In this document: positions 44,936-54,254 of the stretch, in pieces
Position numbering within the stretch: the first letter of the stretch is position 1
Layout of the letters: every line of letters begins with the position of its first letter
Assembly: GCF_039523755.1 (NCBI RefSeq)
Contig: NZ_BAAAFX010000014.1
Location: forward strand, 62,001-126,000
DNA from: Tatumella terrea
Lineage (GTDB): Bacteria > Pseudomonadota > Gammaproteobacteria > Enterobacterales > Enterobacteriaceae
Length of the DNA: 64,000 bases
Reading direction: 5' to 3'
Notes under the pieces: model-generated
What the model was told of the DNA's origin: nothing
What the model saw: the letters and a program-made list of their open reading frames with translations, nothing else
The model's database searches: none
Made by a program: the position numbers and the translations under genes

Positions 44936-45439
44936 ATGGGATTGTTTTCTAAATTATTCGGCGAGAAGTCTGAGAGTACCTCCGGTACTATCGATATAGT
45001 CGCCCCGCTGTCCGGCGAAATTGTAAACATTGAAGATGTTCCTGATGTGGTGTTTGCTGAGAAAATTGTCGGTGACGGTGTGGCCATACGGCCGAACGGA
45101 AGCACAATTGTTGCCCCGGTAGATGGCACTATCGGTAAAATTTTTGAAACAAACCATGCTTTTTCTATCGAGTCCGATAACGGCATTGAACTGTTTGTCC
45201 ACTTTGGTATCGACACTGTCGAGCTCAAAGGTGAAGGATTTACACGCATTGCTTCAGAAGGGCAGAAAGTCAAAAAAGGCGATATCGTGCTCGAATTCGA
45301 TTTGCCTTTCCTCGAAGAAAAGGCCAAATCGACGCTGACGCCGGTCGTGATTTCCAATATGGATGAAATTCGTGAACTGGTTAAACTCACCGGTCAGGTC
45401 GTTGCCGGAGAAACACCGGTCATCCGTATCAGGAAGTAA
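44936..45439 (+). CDS. crr: Enzyme IIA-Glc
   Basis: A 167-residue glucose-specific IIA protein and central regulator of carbon metabolism (adenylate cyclase activation, inducer exclusion). The two active-site His are His74 (ETNHAFS) and His89 (FVHFGIDTVEL). The N-terminal amphipathic tail (MGLFSKLFGE) is shorter than in E. coli by two residues. It is the third gene of ptsHI-crr, followed by a terminator. Confidence 0.96.
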   Translation: MGLFSKLFGEKSESTSGTIDIVAPLSGEIVNIEDVPDVVFAEKIVGDGVAIRPNGSTIVAPVDGTIGKIFETNHAFSIESDNGIELFVHFGIDTVELKGEGFTRIASEGQKVKKGDIVLEFDLPFLEEKAKSTLTPVVISNMDEIRELVKLTGQVVAGETPVIRIRK

Positions 45440-45460
45440 TTCTTCCGGATAAGCCAAAGA

Positions 45461-45498
45461 CGTCAGTCAGGGAATACTCCCGGCTGGCGTTTTTTTTC
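45461..45498 (+). terminator. Terminator of ptsHI-crr
   Basis: CGTCAGTCAGGGA and TCCCGGCTGGCG form an imperfect stem (with G-T pairs) followed by T8, about 20 bp after crr. Confidence 0.88.
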
Positions 45499-45726
45499 GG
45501 CCTGAGATCTGTCTGCAAAGGTGCTTACAAACTCACACAACTTCGCTGACGGTTTGAAATATTCTTAATTACCAGAGTGTCCCTCCCCCCTGCCGGATAA
45601 TATTCGCAATAATTAACTTTATGTTTTTAAAAACATTCACCAGTACCTGGCCGCTGACATCTCCGTAGAGTTTTTATCATTCAATGATATATCCTGACAT
45701 ATTTCTCCTGCTCCTCTGCTGACCCG

Positions 45727-45752
45727 AAAAAAAAAAAAAAAAAAAAAAAAAA
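45727..45752. repeat. Poly-A tract of 26 bases
   Basis: Twenty-six consecutive A, about 230 bp past the crr terminator. Such a long homopolymer is rare in enterobacterial chromosomes and prone to slippage in cells and in sequencing, so its exact length is uncertain. Confidence 0.9.
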
Positions 45753-46152
45753 TAAAACTGTCACCTTCTGTACTTTGCATCTCACCTGTCGCACTGTTTT
45801 TCTTATATAATAATAAATTAAGTTATTCCTAATCAGCATCACCAGACTCAGAGACTTACTGCAGCGTATCAGGCACTGAGCTTTCAGGCTCAGAAAAATA
45901 CGATACCGCCTTCACGCCAGATCAGCAAAGTCTCCCGCTCGTTAATATCATTGACGACGACTTCTCACGTCGTAATACACTCATCAGTCGTGCCATAATC
46001 TGTATTTTTCTTATTTCGCAGCGTGCTGGCATACCTTGAAGAAGACCGCCCCTCTCGGCGGGGCACACTGCCTGTACGTCAATCATCAACTGAAAGCGCA
46101 TTTCCCGGCATACCGGACAATCTCGGCACAACCGGAGCCGGACATAGAACCC

Positions 46153-46285
46153 GGGCTTAGGGCTTAGGGCTTAGGGCTTAGGGCTTAGGGCTTAGGGCTT
46201 AGGGCTTAGGGCTTAGGGCTTAGGGCTTAGGGCTTAGGGCTTAGGGCTTAGGGCTTAGGGCTTAGGGCTTAGGGCTTAGGGCTTA
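46153..46285. repeat. Perfect heptanucleotide array (GGGCTTA)19
   Basis: Nineteen uninterrupted GGGCTTA units (133 bp), resembling telomere-type repeats. It lies about 585 bp before arnB. The strand bias (G-rich on plus) could allow G-rich secondary structure, but the GGG runs are split by CTTA. Confidence 0.97.
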
Positions 46286-46706
46286 GGCAGGAACGATACA
46301 CTGGTGTCTGACACCGTCAAGTCCCCCCTGTGCAGAGAGTCATTTCCTGCCGGCGGCTGGTCACTCCCGGCTACCCTACGTTACTGGCTGTTCAGCGGAC
46401 ACAATGATGACGAAGTGTGAAAAATTATTTTTTCCTCTTCCTATACTGCAACTGTTTTTTTCAATATCCCTCAGGGGGGCTAGACGATTAATTAAAATAT
46501 GCAAATCCGGAAAATGCCATTTTTCATTACTGGTTATCTTTCGTTTAATTTCGGGCGCGATTTTTTATAATTGTTTATGTTCCATTAAATATTCACCGAT
46601 CAGACAACATTAAAAAAAATTAATAATCATGGCTTCGTAAAATAATTTAAATATTCTTCCTGTTCACCCGGAACTTTTCCTCTGTATAATTCTCTTAACC
46701 TGAGTA

Positions 46707-46733
46707 AAATACAGGGCACATCACCCTGTATTT
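46707..46733 (+). other. Perfect 10-bp hairpin in the arnB leader
   Basis: AAATACAGGG (46707-46716) pairs with CCCTGTATTT (46724-46733), loop 7 bases. It lies just after a possible -10 and 137 bp before the arnB ATG, with no long T run. It may be an operator or a 5' UTR element; its role is unknown. Confidence 0.5.
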
Positions 46734-46869
46734 CGTTGAATCATCATATATATCTGGTCAGGTACTATTCCTTTCAGGCTGCGTTATTCGCGCTATCCGC
46801 CATGCATGTTTTGCATAACGGAATACGTTTACCTGCTGACCAGCTTTTATTTTAATACCAGGAAATTTT

Positions 46870-48009
46870 ATGACTGATTTTATTCCTTTTTCACGTCCCT
46901 CTCTGGATGAACAGGATCTTGATGCAATTCGTGAGGTGCTCCGGTCCGGGTGGATCACCACTGGTCCAAAAAATCAGGCGCTTGAAGCAGAGTTCAGCCA
47001 GCTTACGGGAACAAAGCATGCGATTGCCGTCAGTTCAGCAACCGGCGGAATGCATATCACACTGATGGCCGCGGGTGTGGGCCCGGGCGATGAGGTCATT
47101 ACTCCGTCGCTGACCTGGGTGTCTACCGCGAATATGATTTCGTTACTGGGGGCAACGCCAGTGATGGCAGATATTGACCCTGATAACCTTATGGTGACAG
47201 CAGCCACCCTGGAAGCGGCCATCACCCCGCGGACCAAGGCAATTATTCCGGTACATTATGCCGGTGCGCCGGTAGATTCAGACGCCATCTATGAGGTGGC
47301 TCGCCGTCATAATCTGCTGGTTATCGAAGATGCTGCTCATGCTACCGGATGTTACTACAAGGGGCAGCACATCGGTCACCATGCCACAGCCATTTTCTCA
47401 TTCCATGCCATTAAAAACGTAACCTGCGCGGAAGGCGGAATGATCGTTACCGACGATGATGAACTGGCCGCCCGCATACGGACACTGAAATTCCATGGCC
47501 TGGGCGTAGATGCCTTTGACAGGGAGACACTGGGCCGTAAGCCCCAGGCAGAAGTGATCACCCCCGGCTTTAAATATAACCTGACCGACATTCAGGCCGC
47601 GATTGCCCTGAATCAACTGAGTAAACTCCCGGCGATTAATAGCCGCAGGGCAGATATTGCAGCCCGTTATACCGAAGCCTTCGCCGATGCTCCCGTATTA
47701 CCTCTGGCCCTGCCCGCCTGGCACCACCAGCACGCCTGGCATTTATTTGTGTTACGGATCGATGAGACACGTTGTGGTGTCAGCCGGGATCAGTTTATGC
47801 AGCAAATGAAAGACCGGAATATCGGAACCGGTATGCATTTCCGCGCGGTGCACACCCAGAAATATTACCGTGAAAAATTTCCGGACCTGCACTTACCGGC
47901 CACCGAATGGAACAGCGACCGTATTTGCTCCATTCCCCTGTTTCCGGACATGACCGATGGCGACTGTCATCGGGTGATTACCGCCATTAAAGAAATTACC
48001 AGGATGTAA
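46870..48009 (+). CDS. arnB: ArnB, UDP-4-keto-arabinose aminotransferase
   Basis: PLP aminotransferase that forms UDP-4-amino-4-deoxy-L-arabinose, using glutamate. It has 379 residues. DegT/DnrJ/EryC1 features: FIPFSRPSLDEQDLDAI, VIEDAAHATGCYYKG and the Schiff-base Lys in IFSFHAIKNVTCAEGG. It is the first gene of arnBCADTEF, which attaches aminoarabinose to lipid A and gives resistance to polymyxin and cationic peptides. arnC starts 2 bp after its stop. Confidence 0.96.
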   Translation: MTDFIPFSRPSLDEQDLDAIREVLRSGWITTGPKNQALEAEFSQLTGTKHAIAVSSATGGMHITLMAAGVGPGDEVITPSLTWVSTANMISLLGATPVMADIDPDNLMVTAATLEAAITPRTKAIIPVHYAGAPVDSDAIYEVARRHNLLVIEDAAHATGCYYKGQHIGHHATAIFSFHAIKNVTCAEGGMIVTDDDELAARIRTLKFHGLGVDAFDRETLGRKPQAEVITPGFKYNLTDIQAAIALNQLSKLPAINSRRADIAARYTEAFADAPVLPLALPAWHHQHAWHLFVLRIDETRCGVSRDQFMQQMKDRNIGTGMHFRAVHTQKYYREKFPDLHLPATEWNSDRICSIPLFPDMTDGDCHRVITAIKEITRM

Positions 48010-48010
48010 G

Positions 48011-48991
48011 ATGCGGACACCAACCCCTGTGAATAAAGTCTCTGTCGTTATTCCTGTATATAACGAGCAGGAGAGCCTGCCTGACCTGATTTCCCGGACC
48101 ACGGCTGCCTGCCGGCAGCTGGACACCGATTATGAGATCCTGCTCATTGATGACGGCAGCAGTGATAACTCCGCACAACAGATTATTGATGCTGCGGAAG
48201 CGGTGGATAGCCATATCGTCGCCATCCTCCTGAACCGTAATTATGGCCAGCATTCCGCCATAATGGCAGGCTTCAGCTATGTCACCGGTGACCTGATTGT
48301 CACACTGGATGCAGATTTACAGAATCCGCCGGAAGAGATCCCGGCCCTGGTCGCGACCGCCCGGCAGGGCTATGACGTCGTCGGCACCGTACGGCAAAAC
48401 CGTCAGGACAGCCCGTTCCGTAAGATTGCTTCAAGGATGATTAACCGGCTGATCCAGAGTACCACCGGTAAAGCGATGGGCGATTATGGCTGTATGCTGC
48501 GGGCATACCGGCGCCCTATCGTCGAGGCCATGCTGCATTGCCAGGAGCGCAGCACGTTTATCCCCATTCTGGCCAATACCTTCGCCCGTCATACCACCGA
48601 GATTCCGGTGCATCATGCGGAGCGTGAGCACGGCACATCGAAATACAGCTTTATGCGCCTGATAAACCTGATGTATGACCTGGTGACCTGTCTGACGACC
48701 ACACCACTGCGAATGCTTAGTGTCGTCGGCGCGCTGATCGCCTGTGCCGGTTTTCTGTTCGCATTTCTGCTGGTCGTGTTGCGACTGATTTTCGGTGCCC
48801 ACTGGGCCGCTGAAGGGGTTTTTACGCTATTCGCCGTGTTATTTATTTTTATCGGCGCGCAATTCATTGGCATGGGATTACTGGGTGAGTATATCGGCAG
48901 GATCTACAGCGATGTCCGTGCGCGCCCGCGTTATTTTGTTCAGCGTGTCGTTAATCACGCCGCTTCGTCAACTAATGAGGATAATTTATAA
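48011..48991 (+). CDS. arnC: ArnC, undecaprenyl-phosphate 4-deoxy-4-formamido-L-arabinose transferase
   Basis: A GT2 glycosyltransferase of 326 residues anchored in the inner membrane. It transfers the formylated sugar to undecaprenyl phosphate. The catalytic domain has VSVVIPVYNEQESLPDL, DDGSSDNS and TLDADLQNPPEE. Two C-terminal membrane helices are near 235-260 and 268-292. Its stop overlaps the arnA start (TAATG). Confidence 0.96.
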   Translation: MRTPTPVNKVSVVIPVYNEQESLPDLISRTTAACRQLDTDYEILLIDDGSSDNSAQQIIDAAEAVDSHIVAILLNRNYGQHSAIMAGFSYVTGDLIVTLDADLQNPPEEIPALVATARQGYDVVGTVRQNRQDSPFRKIASRMINRLIQSTTGKAMGDYGCMLRAYRRPIVEAMLHCQERSTFIPILANTFARHTTEIPVHHAEREHGTSKYSFMRLINLMYDLVTCLTTTPLRMLSVVGALIACAGFLFAFLLVVLRLIFGAHWAAEGVFTLFAVLFIFIGAQFIGMGLLGEYIGRIYSDVRARPRYFVQRVVNHAASSTNEDNL

Positions 48992-50973
48992 TGAAAGCTG
49001 TCGTTTTTGCTTATCATGACATGGGATGTGTGGGCGTTGAGGCGCTGATTGAAGCCGGTTTCGATATTACTGCCATCTATACCCACCTGGACAATCCGTC
49101 AGAAAATCATTTCTACGGTTCTGTCGCACACCTGGCGGCAGAACATAACATTCCGGTATTTTCACCGGAGAACGTCAATCATCCGCTGTGGGTGGAACGG
49201 CTTCGCGAAAGTGCGCCGGACATTATCTTCTCTTTTTACTACCGGGACTTGCTGTCAGAAGATATCCTGAATCTCCCGCCGGCCGGTGCTTATAATCTGC
49301 ATGGTTCTCTGCTGCCCCGTTACCGCGGACGCGCGCCTCTGAACTGGGTGCTGGTGAACGGCGAAACAGAGACCGGTGTTACCTTACATAAAATGGTGAA
49401 ACGGGCGGATGCCGGAGAGATTGTATCTCAGCAAACGGTCCCTATTTCCGCCAGTGATGATGCACTGCGGTTACATAAAAAACTGACTCAGGCGGCCCGC
49501 GAACTGCTTCAGTCCACTCTGCCGGCGATAAAGCAAGGCAAGGTCACGCTGTCAGCCCAGGATGAACAGCGGGCGACTTATGTTGGCCGCAGAACCCCGG
49601 AAGACGGTCGCCTTGACTGGAATCAGCCCGCCACGGTATTGCATAACCTGGTGCGCGCCGTCAGTGAACCCTGGCCGGGCGCCTTCAGTTATGTCGGTAA
49701 CACCAGGTTTATCGTCTGGAAATCCCGCGTACATACCGATGTCCCGGCAGCGACACCAGGCCAGGTATTGTCGGTTTCTCCGCTGATAGTTGCCTGTGGT
49801 GAGGGCGCACTGGAAATTGTGACCGGACAAACGGAACAAAGCGTCTATATGCAGGGCCGCGAACTCGTACGTCCCTTAGGCCTGACCGAAGGTTCAATTA
49901 TCAGTACACAGCCGGTGGTCGCGCAGAAAAAACGCACCCGGGTGCTGATCCTCGGGGTCAACGGCTTTATCGGCAACCATCTGACCGAACGCCTGCTGCA
50001 GGATGACAATTATGAAGTCTTCGGCATGGATATCGGCTCGGATGCGGTCAGCCGTTTTCTTGGCAATGAGCTTTTTCATTTTGTCGAAGGTGATATTACG
50101 ATCCATACCGAATGGATCGATTACCACATCAAAAAATGTGATGTCATCCTGCCTCTGGTGGCCATTGCCACACCGGTAGAATATACACGTAACCCTTTAC
50201 GGGTATTTGAGCTGGATTTCGAAGAGAACCTCAAAATCATCCGTGGCTGTGTAAAATACAAAAAACGGATCATTTTCCCGTCCACTTCTGAAGTTTACGG
50301 CATGTGTACGGATGAAACGTTCGATGAAGACCGCTCTAACCTGGTGGTCGGGCCTATCAACAAACAACGCTGGATTTATTCGGTTTCAAAACAATTACTG
50401 GACCGGGTGATCTGGGCCTACGGCGAAAAAGAAGGACTCCGCTTCACGTTGTTCCGGCCATTTAACTGGATGGGGCCGCGCCTCGACAGCCTGAATTCTG
50501 CGAGGATCGGCAGTTCCCGGGCCATTACCCAACTGATCCTGAATCTGGTCGAAGGATCGCCGATCAAACTGGTGGATGGCGGCCGGCAGAAACGCTGTTT
50601 CACGGATATCGCCGACGGTATCGAGGCCCTGTTCCGTATTATCGAAAATAAACAGGGACAGTGTGATGGACAGATCATCAATATCGGTAACCCGGAGAAT
50701 GAAGCCAGTATCCGTGAACTGGCCGAAATGCTTTACCGCTGTTTCGAGCGTCATCCACTCCGGCAGCACTTCCCGCCGTTTGCCGGTTATCGCGATATCG
50801 AAAGCAGTAGTTATTATGGTAAAGGGTACCAGGACGTCGAGCACAGAAAGCCTAATATCCGTAATGCTCAACGCTTGCTGAACTGGACCCCGTCCATCGG
50901 AATGGAGAAAACCATCGAAGAGACACTCGACTTCTTCCTTAATACGGTCATTCCCGCGGATCAGACCCGATGA
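48991..50973 (+). CDS. arnA: ArnA, bifunctional formyltransferase/UDP-glucuronate decarboxylase
   Basis: A 660-residue cytosolic enzyme of two fused domains. The N-terminal domain formylates UDP-aminoarabinose (NLHGSLLPRYRGRAPLNW). The C-terminal short-chain dehydrogenase domain (about 315-655) oxidatively decarboxylates UDP-glucuronate, with the NAD motif GVNGFIGNHL and the catalytic YSVSK. Both halves look intact. The stop overlaps arnD (ATGA). Confidence 0.97.
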   Translation: MKAVVFAYHDMGCVGVEALIEAGFDITAIYTHLDNPSENHFYGSVAHLAAEHNIPVFSPENVNHPLWVERLRESAPDIIFSFYYRDLLSEDILNLPPAGAYNLHGSLLPRYRGRAPLNWVLVNGETETGVTLHKMVKRADAGEIVSQQTVPISASDDALRLHKKLTQAARELLQSTLPAIKQGKVTLSAQDEQRATYVGRRTPEDGRLDWNQPATVLHNLVRAVSEPWPGAFSYVGNTRFIVWKSRVHTDVPAATPGQVLSVSPLIVACGEGALEIVTGQTEQSVYMQGRELVRPLGLTEGSIISTQPVVAQKKRTRVLILGVNGFIGNHLTERLLQDDNYEVFGMDIGSDAVSRFLGNELFHFVEGDITIHTEWIDYHIKKCDVILPLVAIATPVEYTRNPLRVFELDFEENLKIIRGCVKYKKRIIFPSTSEVYGMCTDETFDEDRSNLVVGPINKQRWIYSVSKQLLDRVIWAYGEKEGLRFTLFRPFNWMGPRLDSLNSARIGSSRAITQLILNLVEGSPIKLVDGGRQKRCFTDIADGIEALFRIIENKQGQCDGQIINIGNPENEASIRELAEMLYRCFERHPLRQHFPPFAGYRDIESSSYYGKGYQDVEHRKPNIRNAQRLLNWTPSIGMEKTIEETLDFFLNTVIPADQTR

Positions 50974-51863
50974 AAAAAGTCGGCCTGCGCATTGATGTCG
51001 ATACCTGGCGGGGAACCCGCCAGGGGGTTCCCGCGCTGCTGGACATGCTGGCGGCTGAAAATATCCGGGCTTCCTTTTTCTTTTCTGTCGGACCGGACAA
51101 CATGGGGCGCCATCTTTGGCGCCTGATCAAACCGGCATTTTTACTGAAGATGCTTCGCTCGGGAGCCCCCTCCCTGTATGGCTGGGATATTTTACTGGCC
51201 GGAACGGCCTGGCCCGGCCGGCTGATCGGTGCCGGTAATGCGGAGATTATCCGCAGGGCCGCCGGTTTACATGAAACCGGGCTGCATGCCTGGGATCATC
51301 ATGCCTGGCAAACCTGGGCCGGGGTCTGGAAAGCGAAGGATCTGACTGAACATATCCGCCGGGGGAAAGAGGCCCTGGAAGCCATTACCGGCACAGAGGT
51401 AACCTGTTCAGCGGTCGCCGGTTGGCGTGCCGACCAGCGGGTGGTGAAAGCCAAACAACCTTTCCGCTTTCGCTATAACAGTGATTGCCGGGGAACGGCC
51501 CCCTTCAGGCCAGTGCTGAATGACACCACCTCTGGTACGGTGCAGATACCGGTGACCCTGCCGACCTGGGATGAGGTCGTCGGGCGGAATATTCGTCCGC
51601 AAGCGTTTAATCGTTTTATCCTGGATGCCATGCATAAAGACGAAGGCACCCCTGTCTATACCATCCATGCCGAGGTCGAAGGCATTGCCTATCGCGACGA
51701 CTTTTCACGCCTGCTGGCCGCCGCCCGCGATGAGGGGATCCGGTTTGTCCCGCTCAGTGAACTGCTTCCCGAAACTGATGCATCGCTGCCCGCCGGAAAG
51801 ATAATGCGCGGACATGTGCCCGGCCGTGAAGGCTGGCTGGGCTGTCAGACACTTCAACGATAA
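50970..51863 (+). CDS. arnD: ArnD, deformylase of undecaprenyl-linked aminoarabinose
   Basis: A 297-residue NodB-type polysaccharide deacetylase family member that removes the formyl group from the lipid-linked sugar at the membrane. It begins MKKVGLRIDVDTWRGTRQG, with the metal Asp, and has the His motif region LHAWDHHAWQTW and the C-terminal YTIHAEVEG block. arnT begins 7 bp after its stop. Confidence 0.95.
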   Translation: MKKVGLRIDVDTWRGTRQGVPALLDMLAAENIRASFFFSVGPDNMGRHLWRLIKPAFLLKMLRSGAPSLYGWDILLAGTAWPGRLIGAGNAEIIRRAAGLHETGLHAWDHHAWQTWAGVWKAKDLTEHIRRGKEALEAITGTEVTCSAVAGWRADQRVVKAKQPFRFRYNSDCRGTAPFRPVLNDTTSGTVQIPVTLPTWDEVVGRNIRPQAFNRFILDAMHKDEGTPVYTIHAEVEGIAYRDDFSRLLAAARDEGIRFVPLSELLPETDASLPAGKIMRGHVPGREGWLGCQTLQR

Positions 51864-51870
51864 TGTGTAT

Positions 51871-53514
51871 ATGATGAAAGCCACTAAATACGGTGTATGC
51901 CTGCTACTGCTGTATGCTCTTTTTTATCTGTTCCCGCTGCAGACGCGCGCGCTCTGGCAGCCTGACGAATCGCGTTATGCCGAAATCAGCCGTGAGATGC
52001 TGGTAAATCATAACTGGGCGGATCCGCATTTTCTGGGACTGCGCTATTTTGAGAAGCCGGTGGCAGGATACTGGATAAACAATGTCAGCCAGATGATTTT
52101 TGGTCATAACAATTTCGCTGTCCGCTTCGGGGCGGTCTTCTCGGTCACGCTGTGTGCTTTACTGGCTGGCTGGCTGGCCTGGCTGATGTGGCGGGATAAG
52201 AAACTGGCCATTATCTCCGGCGGGATCTACCTGACCTGCCTGCTGGTGAATGGTATCGGCACCTATGCGGTGCTGGACCCGATGATAGCACTCTGTCTGA
52301 CGGCATCGATGATCAGTTTCTGGCGGGCGACAACCGCAACCACCGGCACTGGCCGGGCGGCCTGGTATCTGGTGTTGGGGGTAACCTGTGGCCTGGGCAT
52401 CATGACTAAGGGCTTTCTTGCTCTGGCCGTACCGGTGATCAGTATTATCCCCTGGGTTATCAGCACACGACGCTGGCGGGAAGTGGTGATATTCGGGCCA
52501 CTGGCGGTACTGAGCTGCCTGCTGTTTACTCTGCCCTGGGCGCTGACTATCAATGCCAGAGAGCCTGACTTCTGGCACTATTTCTTCTGGGTTGAACATA
52601 TTCAGCGTTTTGCCGAACCGGATGCTCAGCACAAGGCGCCTGTCTGGTACTACCTGCCTGTGCTGCTGAGCGGCTCACTGCCCTGGCTTGGCTATCTGCC
52701 AGCGGCGCTGAAAACCGGCTGGCAGGGACGTCATCAGCACCCGGGCACCGTTTACCTGCTCGGATGGGTCATCATGCCATTACTCTTTTTCAGCATCGCA
52801 AAAGGGAAATTACCGACCTATATCCTGCCCTGCTTTGCTCCGCTGGCCATTTTACTGGGTAAAACGGTGCTGAATGCGACCCGGCGTACCACTGCGGCGA
52901 ATGGCTGGATCAATATCATTTTCGGTATCACCGGCATCCTTCTGTTAGTGGTGAGCTGGCGAATGCCCACACATCCGTTCTATAGCCCGCAGGAAGGCCA
53001 CCGTTTACTACTGGCCTTCATTGTTTTTCTGAGCTGGAGCCTGTTTGGCGTACTGGCACTCATTCGCCAGGGAAAATTCCGTCTGGCAGCGGCGCTATGT
53101 CCGTTAGGTCTGGCTTTACTGGTCGGGTATACGATCCCCGCATCCGTCAGGGACAGTAAACAGCCGCAGGAGTTTCTGGAACGGATGACGACTCACCTGA
53201 CAGCAACCCGCTACATTCTGTCCAACCGGGTGGGGATTGCCTCCGGGATCGCCTGGCACCTTAAACGTTCAGATATTGATTTGTATGACGAAAAAGGTGA
53301 ACTTACCTATGGACTGAACTATGCCGATGGCAAGGGGCGGTTTATTTCCCGTGAGGCATTCCCGGCGTGGCTGGCCACACATCGCAATCAGGGGGTTTCG
53401 ATGGTGCTGCAGACAAATAAAGGTGAAACGTTGTCCGGGATGGACCTTCCGCAGCCTGACTTTAGTGTCCAGCAGGGCCGCCTGCTGTATGTCGAATACG
53501 GCCCGCAACGATGA
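51871..53514 (+). CDS. arnT: ArnT, lipid A aminoarabinose transferase
   Basis: A GT83 integral membrane glycosyltransferase of about 547 residues that moves aminoarabinose from undecaprenyl phosphate to lipid A phosphates on the periplasmic side. N-terminal landmark WQPDESRYAEISREML has the catalytic-type Asp/Glu, and GLRYFEKPVAGYW follows. About twelve hydrophobic segments precede a soluble C-terminal domain. Start: ATG at 51871 or the adjacent one at 51874, by comparison with E. coli; the frame to 51814 overlaps arnD. The stop overlaps arnE (ATGA). Confidence 0.95.
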   Translation: MMKATKYGVCLLLLYALFYLFPLQTRALWQPDESRYAEISREMLVNHNWADPHFLGLRYFEKPVAGYWINNVSQMIFGHNNFAVRFGAVFSVTLCALLAGWLAWLMWRDKKLAIISGGIYLTCLLVNGIGTYAVLDPMIALCLTASMISFWRATTATTGTGRAAWYLVLGVTCGLGIMTKGFLALAVPVISIIPWVISTRRWREVVIFGPLAVLSCLLFTLPWALTINAREPDFWHYFFWVEHIQRFAEPDAQHKAPVWYYLPVLLSGSLPWLGYLPAALKTGWQGRHQHPGTVYLLGWVIMPLLFFSIAKGKLPTYILPCFAPLAILLGKTVLNATRRTTAANGWINIIFGITGILLLVVSWRMPTHPFYSPQEGHRLLLAFIVFLSWSLFGVLALIRQGKFRLAAALCPLGLALLVGYTIPASVRDSKQPQEFLERMTTHLTATRYILSNRVGIASGIAWHLKRSDIDLYDEKGELTYGLNYADGKGRFISREAFPAWLATHRNQGVSMVLQTNKGETLSGMDLPQPDFSVQQGRLLYVEYGPQR

Positions 53515-53846
53515 CCCTGGTCGCACTGTTGTTCTCGAGCTTACTGAGCTGCCTGGGACAGTTATGCCAGAAACAGGCAGCCTCCGGAGCAACGGGGCGC
53601 CCCGGGCTGAACCATCTCTGTCTGTGGCTCGGCCTGGCCCTGCTTTGCCTTGGGTGTGCGATGCTGCTCTGGTTGCAGGTACTGCGCACCCTGCCGGTCG
53701 GGCTGGCCTACCCGATGCTCAGTCTGAATTTTATCTGGATAACACTGGCCGCGCGCTGGCTGTGGCATGAACCTGTCAGCCGGCGGCACTGGCTGGGGAT
53801 TGCCTGTATTATCGGCGGTATTCTGTTACTTAGCCGGGGGATCTGA
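53511..53846 (+). CDS. arnE: ArnE, subunit of the undecaprenyl-aminoarabinose flippase
   Basis: A 111-residue membrane protein of the EamA/SMR type with four hydrophobic segments. With ArnF it moves the lipid-linked sugar across the inner membrane. It is coupled to arnT (ATGA) and to arnF (TGATG). Confidence 0.92.
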   Translation: MTLVALLFSSLLSCLGQLCQKQAASGATGRPGLNHLCLWLGLALLCLGCAMLLWLQVLRTLPVGLAYPMLSLNFIWITLAARWLWHEPVSRRHWLGIACIIGGILLLSRGI

Positions 53847-54229
53847 TGGGATATTTCTGGGCATTATTGAGCGTCCTGCTGGTGAGCGGTGCACAGCCTG
53901 CCATGAAGGAAGCCATGACCGCACTCCCTGCGTCAGGGGAGCTGATATCACTGTTTGTTTTCCTGTGGCATCATCCGATGACCAGCGGATTACTGCTGGC
54001 AGGGCTGGTTGGCTATGCGTTGTCGATGGGATGCTGGTTTCTGGCCCTGAAACGGCTGGCGCTCAGTAAAGCTTATGCCTTACTGAGTCTGAGTTATATT
54101 CTGGTGTGGGGGATCGCCCTTGGACTGGGGTTACACGGGGAACATTTCTCAGTGTCTGCGCTGGCCGGTATCTTGCTGGTGATCACCGGGGTGATACTGG
54201 TCTGCCTGCCATCAAAACCGCCACGCTGA
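53846..54229 (+). CDS. arnF: ArnF, subunit of the undecaprenyl-aminoarabinose flippase
   Basis: A 127-residue four-helix partner of ArnE; FLALKRLALSKAYALLSLSYILVW is the typical SMR-like core. It is the last gene of the arn operon and converges on the two-component genes with a gap of only 25 bp. Confidence 0.92.
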   Translation: MGYFWALLSVLLVSGAQPAMKEAMTALPASGELISLFVFLWHHPMTSGLLLAGLVGYALSMGCWFLALKRLALSKAYALLSLSYILVWGIALGLGLHGEHFSVSALAGILLVITGVILVCLPSKPPR

Positions 54230-54254
54230 ACAGGCAACATACACGCCGCCTGTA

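Larger units (their letters stand above)
45499..46869. other. 1.4-kb spacer between crr and arnB
   Basis: There is no convincing gene; E. coli pdxK, expected here in reverse, is absent. The spacer holds an A26 tract, a (GGGCTTA)19 array and a perfect hairpin at 46707-46733. A TATAAT at 46685-46690 could be the arn -10. I looked for a PmrA box (CTTAAT-N5-CTTAAT) and saw only a poor match. The frame 46404-46613 has no ribosome site or known relative. Confidence 0.65.

Noticed and set aside
46404..46613. 69-codon hydrophobic frame upstream of arnB
   Set aside because: No ribosome site, rare-codon AT-rich content, no known family.
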